8,323 nt of DNA from an uncultured Clostridiaceae bacterium (GTDB taxonomy: Bacteria > Bacillota > Clostridia > Lachnospirales > Lachnospiraceae), in assembly GCA_949841235.1 (NCBI GenBank), contig CATKZA010000056.1, positions 1 through 8,323 on the forward strand, in the 5' to 3' direction. The position numbers and the translations under genes were made by a program. The notes under the pieces are model-generated. The model was not told the DNA's origin. It did no database searches and saw only the letters and a list, made by a program, of their open reading frames with translations. Shown piece by piece: positions 1 through 6,959 of this stretch. Numbering within the stretch: the stretch's first letter is position 1; every line of letters starts with the position of its first letter.

Positions 1-1
1 T

Positions 2-805
2 GCTTCTTTTGGATGCAGATATTTGATTTCGTTTTGCCTATTTGCATTGGTTTATGTGGTGGGAATCGTTTTGCCTCTGGGGGTCACCCCTCATTATTAT
101 AATTTTATGTCCAGAGTTTGGAATTGGACAGAGATTCTGATATTGCTTCTGTCCATTTACTATATTTGCAAGACGAAATTATTTCGCTGGAAACAGGTGG
201 TTGCGTCTTTGCTCCTTGGGGCAGTATGCTTGGTTTCCTTGCTGCGCGATCCTAGAACGATGGATATTATCATGACGAGCCTTTGCGTGATGGCTGCTTT
301 TTATGCCGCATGTAGGCTGTATGAATCGGCCAATGTAGAAAACCCTTCCATACAGATGGGCATTGCCGGTAACCTTCGGTATATTGCATTGGGAGCAGTT
401 GCTTCTATCCCCTTAGCATTTTTGAATGTATTGTATTTTTCCTTAGGTGGCCAGTTGCATTTTAAAAATGTGCTGGCTTCTGCTGTTTTTGCCCTTAAGC
501 CTGCCATAGCAGAGGAAGTGATATTTCATTTCTTTTTATTGGCTTATGCCTATTATTTGCTTCATGGGAAAGTGGAAGGGCGTTTTCTGAATGTCTGCAT
601 TTATCTCCTCATGATAGTTCCCCATGAGTTGCTTCATTACCCGGACTTATTTCTAGAATCGCCCGGCATGGCAGTTGTGATGTGCGTGGTGAATGGGGTG
701 CTTTTTGGCTTGCCTATGGCACTGTCGATGAAACGAAAGAATTTGCAGATGGCAATAGGCATGCACTGGTTCATAGATTTTGCCAGGTTTACCGCTGGCT
801 TTTAA
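2..805 (+). CDS. CPBP-family (Rce1/Abi-like) intramembrane metalloprotease homologue, 5' end uncertain
   Basis: A polytopic membrane protein of the CPBP (type II CAAX protease, Abi) family, whose members hydrolyse or bind substrates inside the membrane. The frame is open back to the window edge, so the start may lie outside; the only start visible in frame is a TTG at 23 with a weak Shine-Dalgarno. Numbered from that TTG (260 residues), several hydrophobic helices are visible (about 4-20, 37-49, 58-75, 82-96, 119-141, 150-181, 190-210, 216-236). The family motifs follow in order: Glu164-Glu165 in AEEVIF, His201 and His205 in PHELLH, and His248/Asp252 in MHWFID. The motif 1 arginine (EExxxR) is replaced by His169, so activity is uncertain. 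It is followed by 180 bp with a separate promoter, so it is probably the last gene of an upstream unit. The family is well supported; the substrate is unknown. Confidence 0.72.
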   Translation, partial: ASFGCRYLISFCLFALVYVVGIVLPLGVTPHYYNFMSRVWNWTEILILLLSIYYICKTKLFRWKQVVASLLLGAVCLVSLLRDPRTMDIIMTSLCVMAAFYAACRLYESANVENPSIQMGIAGNLRYIALGAVASIPLAFLNVLYFSLGGQLHFKNVLASAVFALKPAIAEEVIFHFFLLAYAYYLLHGKVEGRFLNVCIYLLMIVPHELLHYPDLFLESPGMAVVMCVVNGVLFGLPMALSMKRKNLQMAIGMHWFIDFARFTAGF

Positions 806-840
806 AATGTGCGGATTATTTCCCTTTCTATTAGCGGACA

Positions 841-869
841 TGCACAGATTTCTTACGGAATATTATAAT
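841..869 (+). promoter_or_regulatory. sigma-A-type promoter of the hemerythrin gene
   Basis: A perfect -10 hexamer TATAAT (864-869) is preceded by TGCACA (841-846, four of six matches to the -35 consensus) at exactly 17 bp. A second, weaker GATAAT lies at 872-877. The predicted transcript would start near 876 and have a leader of about 110 nt before the chosen start codon at 988. A 7-bp inverted repeat, CATATCA (899-905) and TGATATG (924-930), sits within that leader. Confidence 0.5.
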
Positions 870-974
870 ATGATAATAGTGCGAAAAAAGATTTTCATCA
901 TATCAGCAATCTCATGAGTGAAATGATATGTTCCACATGGAAATCTATTGTGAAGATACGCTTAAGAAAATAGA

Positions 975-981
975 AGAGGAG
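975..981 (+). promoter_or_regulatory. ribosome binding site fixing the hemerythrin start at 988
   Basis: AGAGGAG sits 6 nt before the ATG at 988. The longer in-frame candidate, ATG at 928, has no comparable site. The hemerythrin domain begins immediately after the 988 start (VNWNERFNIG), which also favours the shorter form. Confidence 0.75.
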
Positions 982-987
982 AACGGA

Positions 988-1866
988 ATGACAAATCAAG
1001 TGAACTGGAATGAACGGTTTAATATTGGAGTGGAAGTGATTGACAAGGCACATCGGAAACTCTTTTCCATCGTACGCAGACTGGCAGTTCTCAGCCAGGA
1101 TGAAAAGAGCAGCCGATGGGCATGCGCTGAAGGGATTAAGTATTTTAAATATTATACGCTGAAGCATTTTGCGGAGGAAGAGGAATATATGCGCTCCATC
1201 GGATACAAGGGTTACGAGATGCACAAAAGTCTGCATGACAATCTGCGGGGTATGACGCTTCCCGCTCTGGAAAAGGATCTGGTGACTTCGGACTATTCTC
1301 AGGAATCCGTTCATCATTTTTTGGGAATCTGCCTTGGCTGGCTCACAGGGCATATCATGGTGGAGGACCGGGCCATTACGGGAGGGATTGCCAATAAATG
1401 GATTGAGGCCAAGGTGGGGAAGGAAGCGGGCAGGATGGAGGACGTGGTGTCCTATGTGATAGAGGAGGTTTTCAAATTGCAGGTGCAGGTCGTCAGCGAG
1501 CGATATGCAGGGGAGGATTTCGGCAAAAGCACGTACTATCGCATGTCATATGGGACGGAAGATGGCAAGCCGGTACGTGTTTTTCTGGCATTTGAGGACA
1601 GACTTGTGATGGGGGTCGTGGGAGCGATGCTGGGCGTGCAGTTCCAGAAGGTGGATCAGCTGGTGGTTCATGCGGCAAAACAGCTTTCCCAGCAGTTGAT
1701 GGGGCGGATCGGCACATGCTTTGGCGTGGCGGACGAATACCGTTTTGAGAAGATACATGTTCTGACGAAGGAGCAGTTTGAAGAAGAATTTGCGAAGGGA
1801 TATCCTTATTACAGCCTGCTGTTTGACACGGGAATGGGGTATTTTGCCTTCTGTACCAAAATATGA
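988..1866 (+). CDS. bacteriohemerythrin with C-terminal CheX-like domain
   Basis: A cytoplasmic 292-residue protein in two parts. Residues 1-137 form a bacteriohemerythrin domain with a complete di-iron ligand set: His22, His60, Glu64, His79, His83, His122 and Asp127, in the family spacing (IDxxHRKLF, HFAEEEEYM, HKSLH, HIMVED). Such domains bind O2 reversibly and serve in oxygen sensing, storage or delivery. Residues 150-292 begin with a helix, then a strand pair and a long helix (about 222-245) ending in a conserved-looking Gly239, then further strands; this pattern resembles the CheX/CheC phosphatase fold. At the place where CheX carries ExxN, this protein has Gln232 and Gln235. No transmembrane segment is present. 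The gene appears to have its own promoter. A role in oxygen-responsive signalling or taxis is inference; the hemerythrin call is firm and the CheX-like call moderate. Confidence 0.88.
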   Translation: MTNQVNWNERFNIGVEVIDKAHRKLFSIVRRLAVLSQDEKSSRWACAEGIKYFKYYTLKHFAEEEEYMRSIGYKGYEMHKSLHDNLRGMTLPALEKDLVTSDYSQESVHHFLGICLGWLTGHIMVEDRAITGGIANKWIEAKVGKEAGRMEDVVSYVIEEVFKLQVQVVSERYAGEDFGKSTYYRMSYGTEDGKPVRVFLAFEDRLVMGVVGAMLGVQFQKVDQLVVHAAKQLSQQLMGRIGTCFGVADEYRFEKIHVLTKEQFEEEFAKGYPYYSLLFDTGMGYFAFCTKI

Positions 1867-1880
1867 TCTGCATGGAAAAG

Positions 1881-1924
1881 TTCATAAAAAGTGTAATAAG
1901 TTTGTAAGAAGAGCGTGCTATACT
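1881..1924 (+). promoter_or_regulatory. promoter of the ABC transporter/two-component operon with response-regulator direct repeat
   Basis: Two TGTAA elements (1892-1896 and 1903-1907) are spaced 11 bp start to start, one helical turn, which is the usual geometry of OmpR/PhoB-family binding sites. A degenerate third element (TTCAT, 1881-1885) is in the same register. The second copy ends 11 bp before an extended -10, TGC-TATACT (1916-1924). No good -35 hexamer is present at the proper distance, which is typical of activator-dependent promoters. The operon encodes an OmpR-family regulator, so autoregulation is the natural reading, but it is inference. Confidence 0.55.
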
Positions 1925-1946
1925 CGTCTACAGTGACATGATAATA

Positions 1947-2014
1947 TTTGCGCCGTTCATGGAAGGGGTAATAAAAGCTGCATGTGCAGCTCCCTTATGC
2001 GCGGAAGGCGCAAA
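1947..2014 (+). promoter_or_regulatory. structured 5' leader of the ABC operon (nested hairpin)
   Basis: Three nested stems can form. The outer one pairs TTTGCGCC (1947-1954) with GGCGCAAA (2007-2014) and may extend inward by three pairs after one mismatch. The middle one pairs AAGGG (1963-1967) with CCCTT (1992-1996). The inner one pairs AGCTGCA (1976-1982) with TGCAGCT (1985-1991), although steric limits open the innermost pairs. A competing small hairpin pairs TGCGC (1998-2002) with GCGCA (2008-2012) and excludes the outer stem. No T-run follows, so it is not an intrinsic terminator. The ribosome binding site AAAGGAGAG (about 2028-2036) is just downstream. A role in transcript stability or regulation is inference. 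Confidence 0.4.
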
Positions 2015-2042
2015 CAAAAATCGCAATAAAGGAGAGATTGCT

Positions 2043-2723
2043 ATGAGCATTGTAGAGTCAGAGGATTTATGCAAAACATACGGTTCCGGGGAGAGCGAGG
2101 TGAAGGCGCTGGACCATGTGTCTGTCCGGATAGAGGATGGTGCCTTTGTTGCCATTATCGGCACTTCGGGCAGCGGAAAGTCCACCTTGCTGAATATGCT
2201 GGGCGGGCTTGACAGACCGGATTCCGGCAGGGTGACGGTGGCGGGTAAGAAGATTTTTTCTATGAATGACGAGCAGCTTACGATTTTCCGCAGGAGGAAT
2301 ATCGGGTTTGTTTTCCAGAATTATAATCTGGTACCCATACTCAATGTCTATGAGAATATCGTGCTTCCCATTGAATTGGATGGCTCGGATATTGACGGGA
2401 AATATGTGGATCATATCATTGAGACGCTGGGGCTGGAAAAGAAGCTGACGGCCATGCCGAACCAGCTGTCCGGCGGGCAGCAGCAGAGGGTTGCCATCGC
2501 CAGGGCGCTGGCATCCAAGCCGGCCATTATCCTGGCGGATGAGCCTACGGGCAATCTTGACAGCAGGACCGGCATGGATGTGATTTCCCTGTTGAAAGTG
2601 ACCAGCCGGGAATTTCATCAGACCATCGTCATGATTACCCACAATGAAGAAATTGCCCTGATGGCGGACGAGATGATCCGCATTGAAGATGGCAGGGTGG
2701 AGGCAGGTGATCGTCCATGCTAA
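2043..2723 (+). CDS. ABC transporter ATP-binding protein, MacB/LolD type
   Basis: A 226-residue cytoplasmic nucleotide-binding subunit that hydrolyses ATP to drive the FtsX-type permease encoded next. All ABC motifs are visible: Walker [10 protein letters not shown] (40-48), Q-loop Gln92 in FQNYNLVP, signature LSGGQQQR (142-149), Walker B IILADE (162-167) with catalytic Glu167, D-loop NLDS (171-174) and switch His200. The FQNYNLVP...NVYENI pattern is characteristic of the MacB/LolD/FtsE-like subfamily, whose transporters move or act on lipoproteins and peptides or do mechanical work in the membrane. The ATG at 2043 is chosen because AAAGGAGAG lies just upstream and the family N-terminus fits; an in-frame ATG at 1938 has no ribosome binding site. 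The stop codon overlaps the permease start by 7 bp, so the two are probably co-translated. Substrate unknown. Confidence 0.95.
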   Translation: MSIVESEDLCKTYGSGESEVKALDHVSVRIEDGAFVAIIGTSGSGKSTLLNMLGGLDRPDSGRVTVAGKKIFSMNDEQLTIFRRRNIGFVFQNYNLVPILNVYENIVLPIELDGSDIDGKYVDHIIETLGLEKKLTAMPNQLSGGQQQRVAIARALASKPAIILADEPTGNLDSRTGMDVISLLKVTSREFHQTIVMITHNEEIALMADEMIRIEDGRVEAGDRPC

Positions 2724-5239
2724 AGAATAATAATCAATCTGTTGTGAAGAAGCTGAGCGACAGGGCGTTGCGCCAGAATCGGACAAGGAATTTCTTCGCT
2801 ATTCTTGCCATTGTGCTGACGACGTTTATGTTTACCACGATTTTTAGCATAGGATTCAGTCTTGCCCGGAATATGAATACCATGATGTTGCGGGAGCAGG
2901 GGACGAAAGCATCAATCTATTTGAATCAGCCATCGGCAGAGCAGAAAAAGCAGGCAGAAAAGGCAGAGAATCTCCATGCTGCGGGGATTCAGGTCCCGGT
3001 GGCTTCTGCCACGGATTCCTCCGGCGAGAAAAATTTTCTCTTAGGTTATTATGATAGGACGGAGTTTGAGGAGAACCTTACGCCGGCGCTCAGTGATCTG
3101 AAAGGGAATTATCCCAGAAGGAGGCAGGAACTGATGCTCTCTCTCGGTGGATTGGAGGCACTGGGCATTAAGGAGCCGGAGGAGGGGATGGAAATTTCCT
3201 TGCAGTCAGAAGCGGGGGAACTTCATTTCACGCTGTCAGGATGGTTCAGGGATTACTCCATGTCCTCCTCCAAGTTTCTGGGCATGGTTTCGGAGAACTA
3301 CATGAAGAGCGGAGGGCTTTCCGCGGAGAGGGATGGCATGCTGTGCCTGTCCTCTAAAATGGGCAAAGCGGGGGAACTTCTAGAGGAATTGGAGAAGTCT
3401 GTTGCATTGAGAGAGGGGCAGAAGTTTGATTCTTCATACGACATCCAGAATGAAAACAGTGATACGGTATTTTTCATGAGCCTGACGCTGGGGCTGATCG
3501 GCTTGGTGATTATGCTCAGCGGATACCTGCTGATTTATAATGTAATGTATATCTCCGTCACCAGGGATATCCGATTCTACGGCATGCTGAAGACCATCGG
3601 CACATCCCCATCCCAGATCAGGCAGATTGTCAAACTGCAGATTAGAAGGCTCTCGGTGCTGGGCATTCCTCTGGGAATCCTTTTGGGAACATTTGTGGCT
3701 TTTTTCCTGATGCCGGTTGCCATGGGAATGTATTCTGGAGGCGGGAATGCATCAGCCCTGCCCAGGGATATGAGCTTTCATCCGTTAATTTATGGTGGGA
3801 CGATTCTATTTGCCATTCTGACGGTTGCCATCAGCTGCAGGAAGCCTGCGAAGCTGGCCGCCAAGGTTTCGGTGGTGGAGGCGTTGAAATATCAGGGGAA
3901 GCAGGTGAAGGCGAAATCGAAAAAGACTACCAGCGGAGGGAAACTGTACAAGATGGCGTTTCGCAATGTATTCCGTGAGAAAAAGCGGGCCTTTCTGGTA
4001 TTTGCCTCCCTCTTTATGGGGACGATGGCATTTCTGATGGCAAATACCTTTCTTGGCAGTTTAAAATTGGAGCATTATGTGGAACACTATCTTCCTAACG
4101 ATTTTGTATTGCATACCTATCCGACAGACGAGGAAGAAGAGGAGAAGGGAAAGTTTGAGAGGGATGTTGAGAGGTTGCTGGCGGATATTGGAAAACTAGA
4201 TGGGATAAAGCATCTGAGCGCCAGCCGTTCTCTGGATGTGGAATTGAGGCTGGATGAAAAAGTCTTCGCTCCATTTTTTGAACAGCATTATGGCAGCAAG
4301 GAGGAGATAGAGAAAGCGATCACATTTTATAAGACGACCCAGGATCGGGAGGAGCGCTATGAAGCGCCTACGGTTGCCGTGGATAGCGAGATGATCAGGC
4401 GTTACAATGAGACGGCGAGACAGAAGGTGGATATCGAGAGATTTGAAAAGGGCGAAATCTGTCTGATGGGTGATTTGTACACGAAGAAAGATGCGGACCG
4501 CATGAAAGGCAAGAGGATAACCCTTTTTGATCATGCCTTCGGTTGGGAGAAGGAGCTGGAAGTCGGCGCCTGCCTGATGCCGGAGGAAAGCAATGCAATC
4601 AATGTTGGAGTTTATTGGGAGAAGGGCGGGGCGCCATCTGTCATTCTCATTAGCGAAAAGGCGGCAAAAGGGTTCCGGGGAGAGGCGACCATTGAGAATA
4701 TCATTCTTGATTGCGAGAAGGAAGATGAGCCATATCTCAGAAGGGAGATTCAGAAGCTGATTAGGGACAATCCGGTTGTCAGGCATAGGGAAATCAAGTC
4801 GGAGATGATGGAGAATTTTACCTCTGCCATGTCTGCCATGAATATTCTGAGCGGTGGGATTTCCGTGGTGCTGATCCTTATTGGCATGATTAATTTCATC
4901 AATGTGATGCTTACGGGAGTGTATACCAGACGTATGGAATTGGCTGTACTGGAGAGCGTGGGAATGACCAAGAAGCAGGTTCGCAGGATGCTGAGCATGG
5001 AGGGCGCATATTACGGAGTGCTGAGCATTGTATTGATTCTGACGCTGGGAAATGTTATGATTTATGTGATTGGCAATGCAGCCAGACAGATTGCAGATTA
5101 TGCGGTGTTTTACTATCCCGCCCTGCCCTTGCTGGCAATCGGAGCGGGAATTATGGGAATCTGCATTGCCGTGCCGGCCTTTGTGTACCGCAGTCTGTCA
5201 AGGGAAAGCGTGACGGAGCGGCTGAGGAGCGGGGAATAA
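2717..5239 (+). CDS. ABC transporter permease, duplicated FtsX/MacB-type
   Basis: An 840-residue membrane subunit partnering the upstream ATPase. It has two FtsX-like halves and about eight predicted helices: 25-50, 252-277, 312-336, 355-375, then 425-447, 705-733, 765-788 and 798-823. Each half has an extracellular domain after its first helix: about 200 residues (51-250) and about 255 residues (448-704), the second with an acidic run at 471-476. Conserved coupling segments follow helices 2 and 6 (RDIRFYGMLKTIGTSPSQI, 283-301; RRMELAVLESVGMTKKQV, 738-755). This layout is unlike Bce-type permeases, which have ten helices and a single large loop. AGGTGA (2705-2710) precedes the ATG by 6 nt. 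The regulator gene follows after only 20 bp. The family is clear. Function is probably peptide or antimicrobial handling or envelope maintenance, inferred from the adjacent two-component genes. Confidence 0.93.
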   Translation: MLKNNNQSVVKKLSDRALRQNRTRNFFAILAIVLTTFMFTTIFSIGFSLARNMNTMMLREQGTKASIYLNQPSAEQKKQAEKAENLHAAGIQVPVASATDSSGEKNFLLGYYDRTEFEENLTPALSDLKGNYPRRRQELMLSLGGLEALGIKEPEEGMEISLQSEAGELHFTLSGWFRDYSMSSSKFLGMVSENYMKSGGLSAERDGMLCLSSKMGKAGELLEELEKSVALREGQKFDSSYDIQNENSDTVFFMSLTLGLIGLVIMLSGYLLIYNVMYISVTRDIRFYGMLKTIGTSPSQIRQIVKLQIRRLSVLGIPLGILLGTFVAFFLMPVAMGMYSGGGNASALPRDMSFHPLIYGGTILFAILTVAISCRKPAKLAAKVSVVEALKYQGKQVKAKSKKTTSGGKLYKMAFRNVFREKKRAFLVFASLFMGTMAFLMANTFLGSLKLEHYVEHYLPNDFVLHTYPTDEEEEEKGKFERDVERLLADIGKLDGIKHLSASRSLDVELRLDEKVFAPFFEQHYGSKEEIEKAITFYKTTQDREERYEAPTVAVDSEMIRRYNETARQKVDIERFEKGEICLMGDLYTKKDADRMKGKRITLFDHAFGWEKELEVGACLMPEESNAINVGVYWEKGGAPSVILISEKAAKGFRGEATIENIILDCEKEDEPYLRREIQKLIRDNPVVRHREIKSEMMENFTSAMSAMNILSGGISVVLILIGMINFINVMLTGVYTRRMELAVLESVGMTKKQVRRMLSMEGAYYGVLSIVLILTLGNVMIYVIGNAARQIADYAVFYYPALPLLAIGAGIMGICIAVPAFVYRSLSRESVTERLRSGE

Positions 5240-5245
5240 ATTTGC

Positions 5246-5253
5246 AGAAGGAG
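5246..5253 (+). promoter_or_regulatory. ribosome binding site fixing the response regulator start at GTG 5260
   Basis: AGAAGGAG lies 6 nt before GTG 5260, which starts the protein as (M)QKILVVEDD, the normal N-terminus of a receiver domain. The longer candidate, TTG at 5242, would add six residues and place this strong site inside the gene. Confidence 0.7.
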
Positions 5254-5259
5254 CATGTT

Positions 5260-5943
5260 GTGCAGAAAATATTGGTGGTTGAGGATGATGTGATAATATG
5301 CGGGGGCGTGAAGCTGCTTTTGGAAAATAAGGGGTATGAGGTGTCCTGCGCCTATACTCTGGAGGAGGCGCACCTTGCGGTGAAGGAGTCATACGACTTG
5401 CTGATCCTGGATTGCAATCTTCCGGATGGAGATGGCTTGGACTTTTGCAGGGAACTTCGGAACCAGGGGACGCAGCCCGTGATTTTCCTCACCGCCAGGG
5501 ATACGGAGCAGGACATGGTGGAGGGATTTCGGGCGGGATGCGATGATTATATCGCCAAGCCCTTTTCCGTAGAGCTGCTGGCTCAGCGGGTGATGGCGGT
5601 GCTTCGGAGAAGCAGCGGCCAGAGAGGGAGGGAACTGTTTGAGTATGGCGAGCTGTCTGCGGATTTTCGGAGGATGCAGGTGTATCTGAAGGGCAATCAC
5701 GTCAAATTGTCTGCCACGGAATATAGGCTGCTGGAACTCTTGATTCAAAATAGGGGACAGATTCTCACTAGAAATACGATTCTGGAAAAGATCTGGGATT
5801 GCGACGAGAATTTTGTGGATGAGAATACCTTGAACGTCCATATCCGGCGGCTTCGGCAGAAGCTAGAGGAGGATGCCAGAAACCCTCGGTATATCGTGAC
5901 GGTGTTTGGCATCGGCTACACCTTTGGGGAATGTGAGAGATGA
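5260..5943 (+). CDS. OmpR/PhoB-family response regulator
   Basis: A 227-residue cytoplasmic transcription factor, presumably phosphorylated by the kinase encoded next. The receiver domain (1-118) has the acidic pair Asp9/Asp10, phosphoacceptor Asp51 in LILDCNLPDGDG, Thr78 in FLTARD and Lys100 in AKPF. The winged-helix DNA-binding domain (about 125-225) has the recognition-helix pattern ENTLNVHIRRLRQKLE and ends in the wing segment VFGIGYTFG. Length is normal for the family. The GTG start is chosen from its ribosome binding site. The stop overlaps the kinase ATG (ATGA, 5940-5943), so translation is probably coupled. Its likely target is the 11-bp-spaced TGTAA repeat upstream of the ATPase gene; that link is inference. 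No key residue is missing. Confidence 0.95.
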   Translation: MQKILVVEDDVIICGGVKLLLENKGYEVSCAYTLEEAHLAVKESYDLLILDCNLPDGDGLDFCRELRNQGTQPVIFLTARDTEQDMVEGFRAGCDDYIAKPFSVELLAQRVMAVLRRSSGQRGRELFEYGELSADFRRMQVYLKGNHVKLSATEYRLLELLIQNRGQILTRNTILEKIWDCDENFVDENTLNVHIRRLRQKLEEDARNPRYIVTVFGIGYTFGECER

Positions 5944-6959
5944 AGAGGAAGAACTATGAATTGAGGCTGCATGCATTGGCGGCTGTATTTGGACTAGTGG
6001 CCTGGGGCATTCCCCTAGGGCTGTATTTTATCACTGGTGACTGGCGGCACAGCGCAGTTTCCTTCGGGGGAAACTGCTTGCTGTGCCTTTTGGCGTATCT
6101 GCTTCACAGGCTGGATGATGCCTATATTTCCGGGATTGTGGCAGACCTTTCCAGTCTGGTGGACATCCTGACGGAACTGGAGGAGAGGGAGGTCTTTCCG
6201 GGGGAGGAGGATACGCTATTGTCAAAGCTCCAGAACAAGGTAATTAAGCTGGCCCGCATATTGAAAGAGAAGAGCAATGTGGAAAAGCAGGAGCAGGAGA
6301 ATACGAAAGAATTGGTTTCTGATATCTCCCATCAGTTGAAAACGCCGATATCCAATTTGAAAATGTACAGTTCCTTTTTGGAGGATGCTGGTTTGTCGGA
6401 GGAAAAACGCCAGGAATATGTGGGAATCATTCGCCTGTCCGTGGAACGATTGGATTTCCTGTCGGCGAATCTGATCAAGATATCCAGGCTGGAGAGCGGC
6501 CTGATTCATCTGGACATGCGCAGCCAGAGCCTGAGCGAGACGGTGCTGAAGGCGGTGAAGGACGTTTACCCCAAGGCGAAGAAGCGGGGGGTGGAGATAT
6601 CATATCGGGAGGAGGGGGAGTTTGTCCTCCCCCATGACAGGAACTGGACGGCGGAGGCGGTGTTCAACCTTCTGGACAACGGGGTGAAGTATGCCAGGGA
6701 AGGCAGTGGGGTGGCATTGGCCATTCGGAAACTGGGTACCTTCGTGGAGGTGTCGGTGGAGGATGAAAATGGTCCGATCCCGGAGGGAGAGCGGGCCAAG
6801 ATATTTACCAGATTCTATCGAGGGGAAAATGGCCGGAACCGGGAGGGGATTGGCGTGGGACTGTACCTCAGCCGGGAGATTGCGGTGAAGCAGGGGGGCT
6901 ATATGAATTTGCGGATCACGGAGAAGGGAAATGTGTTCTGCATTGTGATGGGGGTGTAA
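5940..6959 (+). CDS. sensor histidine kinase with minimal extracellular loop (intramembrane-sensing type)
   Basis: A 339-residue membrane kinase, partner of the preceding regulator. Two hydrophobic helices (about 12-32 and 41-57) are separated by only about 8 residues, so there is no extracytoplasmic sensor domain; this architecture is known from kinases that read the state of a neighbouring ABC transporter. A cytoplasmic linker (60-122), probably helical, leads to the H-box DISHQLKTPI with phosphoacceptor His131. The catalytic domain has an N-box with Glu239, Asn243 and Asn247 (NLLDNGVKYA), an F-box KIFTRFYRG (287-295) and G2 GIGVGL (303-308). The G1 box reads DENGPI (275-280) in place of the usual DxGxGI, which may reduce ATP binding. 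Its ATG overlaps the regulator stop by 4 bp. A strong hairpin lies within its 5' coding part (6054-6077). The family is certain; the stimulus is unknown. Confidence 0.94.
   Translation: MKRKNYELRLHALAAVFGLVAWGIPLGLYFITGDWRHSAVSFGGNCLLCLLAYLLHRLDDAYISGIVADLSSLVDILTELEEREVFPGEEDTLLSKLQNKVIKLARILKEKSNVEKQEQENTKELVSDISHQLKTPISNLKMYSSFLEDAGLSEEKRQEYVGIIRLSVERLDFLSANLIKISRLESGLIHLDMRSQSLSETVLKAVKDVYPKAKKRGVEISYREEGEFVLPHDRNWTAEAVFNLLDNGVKYAREGSGVALAIRKLGTFVEVSVEDENGPIPEGERAKIFTRFYRGENGRNREGIGVGLYLSREIAVKQGGYMNLRITEKGNVFCIVMGV
6054..6077 (+). repeat. perfect 9-bp inverted repeat within the kinase gene
   Basis: GCAGTTTCC (6054-6062) and GGAAACTGC (6069-6077) are exact reverse complements around the 6-nt loop TTCGGG. 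An alternative register would use a C(TTCG)G tetraloop. It lies 114 nt into the kinase gene, over the codons of the second membrane helix. No T-run follows, so it is not a canonical terminator. It could slow ribosomes or adjust kinase output; this is inference. Confidence 0.45.

Noticed and set aside
928..987. In-frame ATG at 928 as start of the hemerythrin protein, adding 20 residues.
   Set aside because: No ribosome binding site precedes it, whereas AGAGGAG stands 6 nt before ATG 988, directly in front of the conserved domain.
1938..2042. In-frame ATG at 1938 as start of the ABC ATPase, adding 35 residues.
   Set aside because: No ribosome binding site; it is only about 14 bp after the -10 box and covers the structured leader. 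ATG 2043 has AAAGGAGAG and the normal family N-terminus.
2067..2786. Long minus-strand reading frame (239 codons) opposite the ATPase gene.
   Set aside because: It mirrors the codons of a clear ABC ATPase and shows no family motif or ribosome binding site of its own. The same holds for the other minus-strand frames at 898-1353, 1493-1885, 4196-4786 and 5389-5841.
5242..5259. TTG at 5242 as start of the response regulator.
   Set aside because: GTG 5260 has an ideal ribosome binding site and gives the standard receiver N-terminus.
6614..6633. GC-rich inverted repeat GGGGGAG/CTCCCCC inside the kinase gene.
   Set aside because: The 7-bp stem is strong, but there is no T-run after it and it lies in the middle of a conserved domain; G-rich codons can create this by chance.
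6691..6888. Second + strand frame inside the kinase gene.
   Set aside because: It is an alternative frame of the conserved HATPase domain with no motif of its own.
2043..6959. Naming the operon bceABRS or another named antibiotic-resistance operon.
   Set aside because: The permease topology differs from BceB and the gene order (ABC genes before regulator and kinase) alone is not diagnostic.
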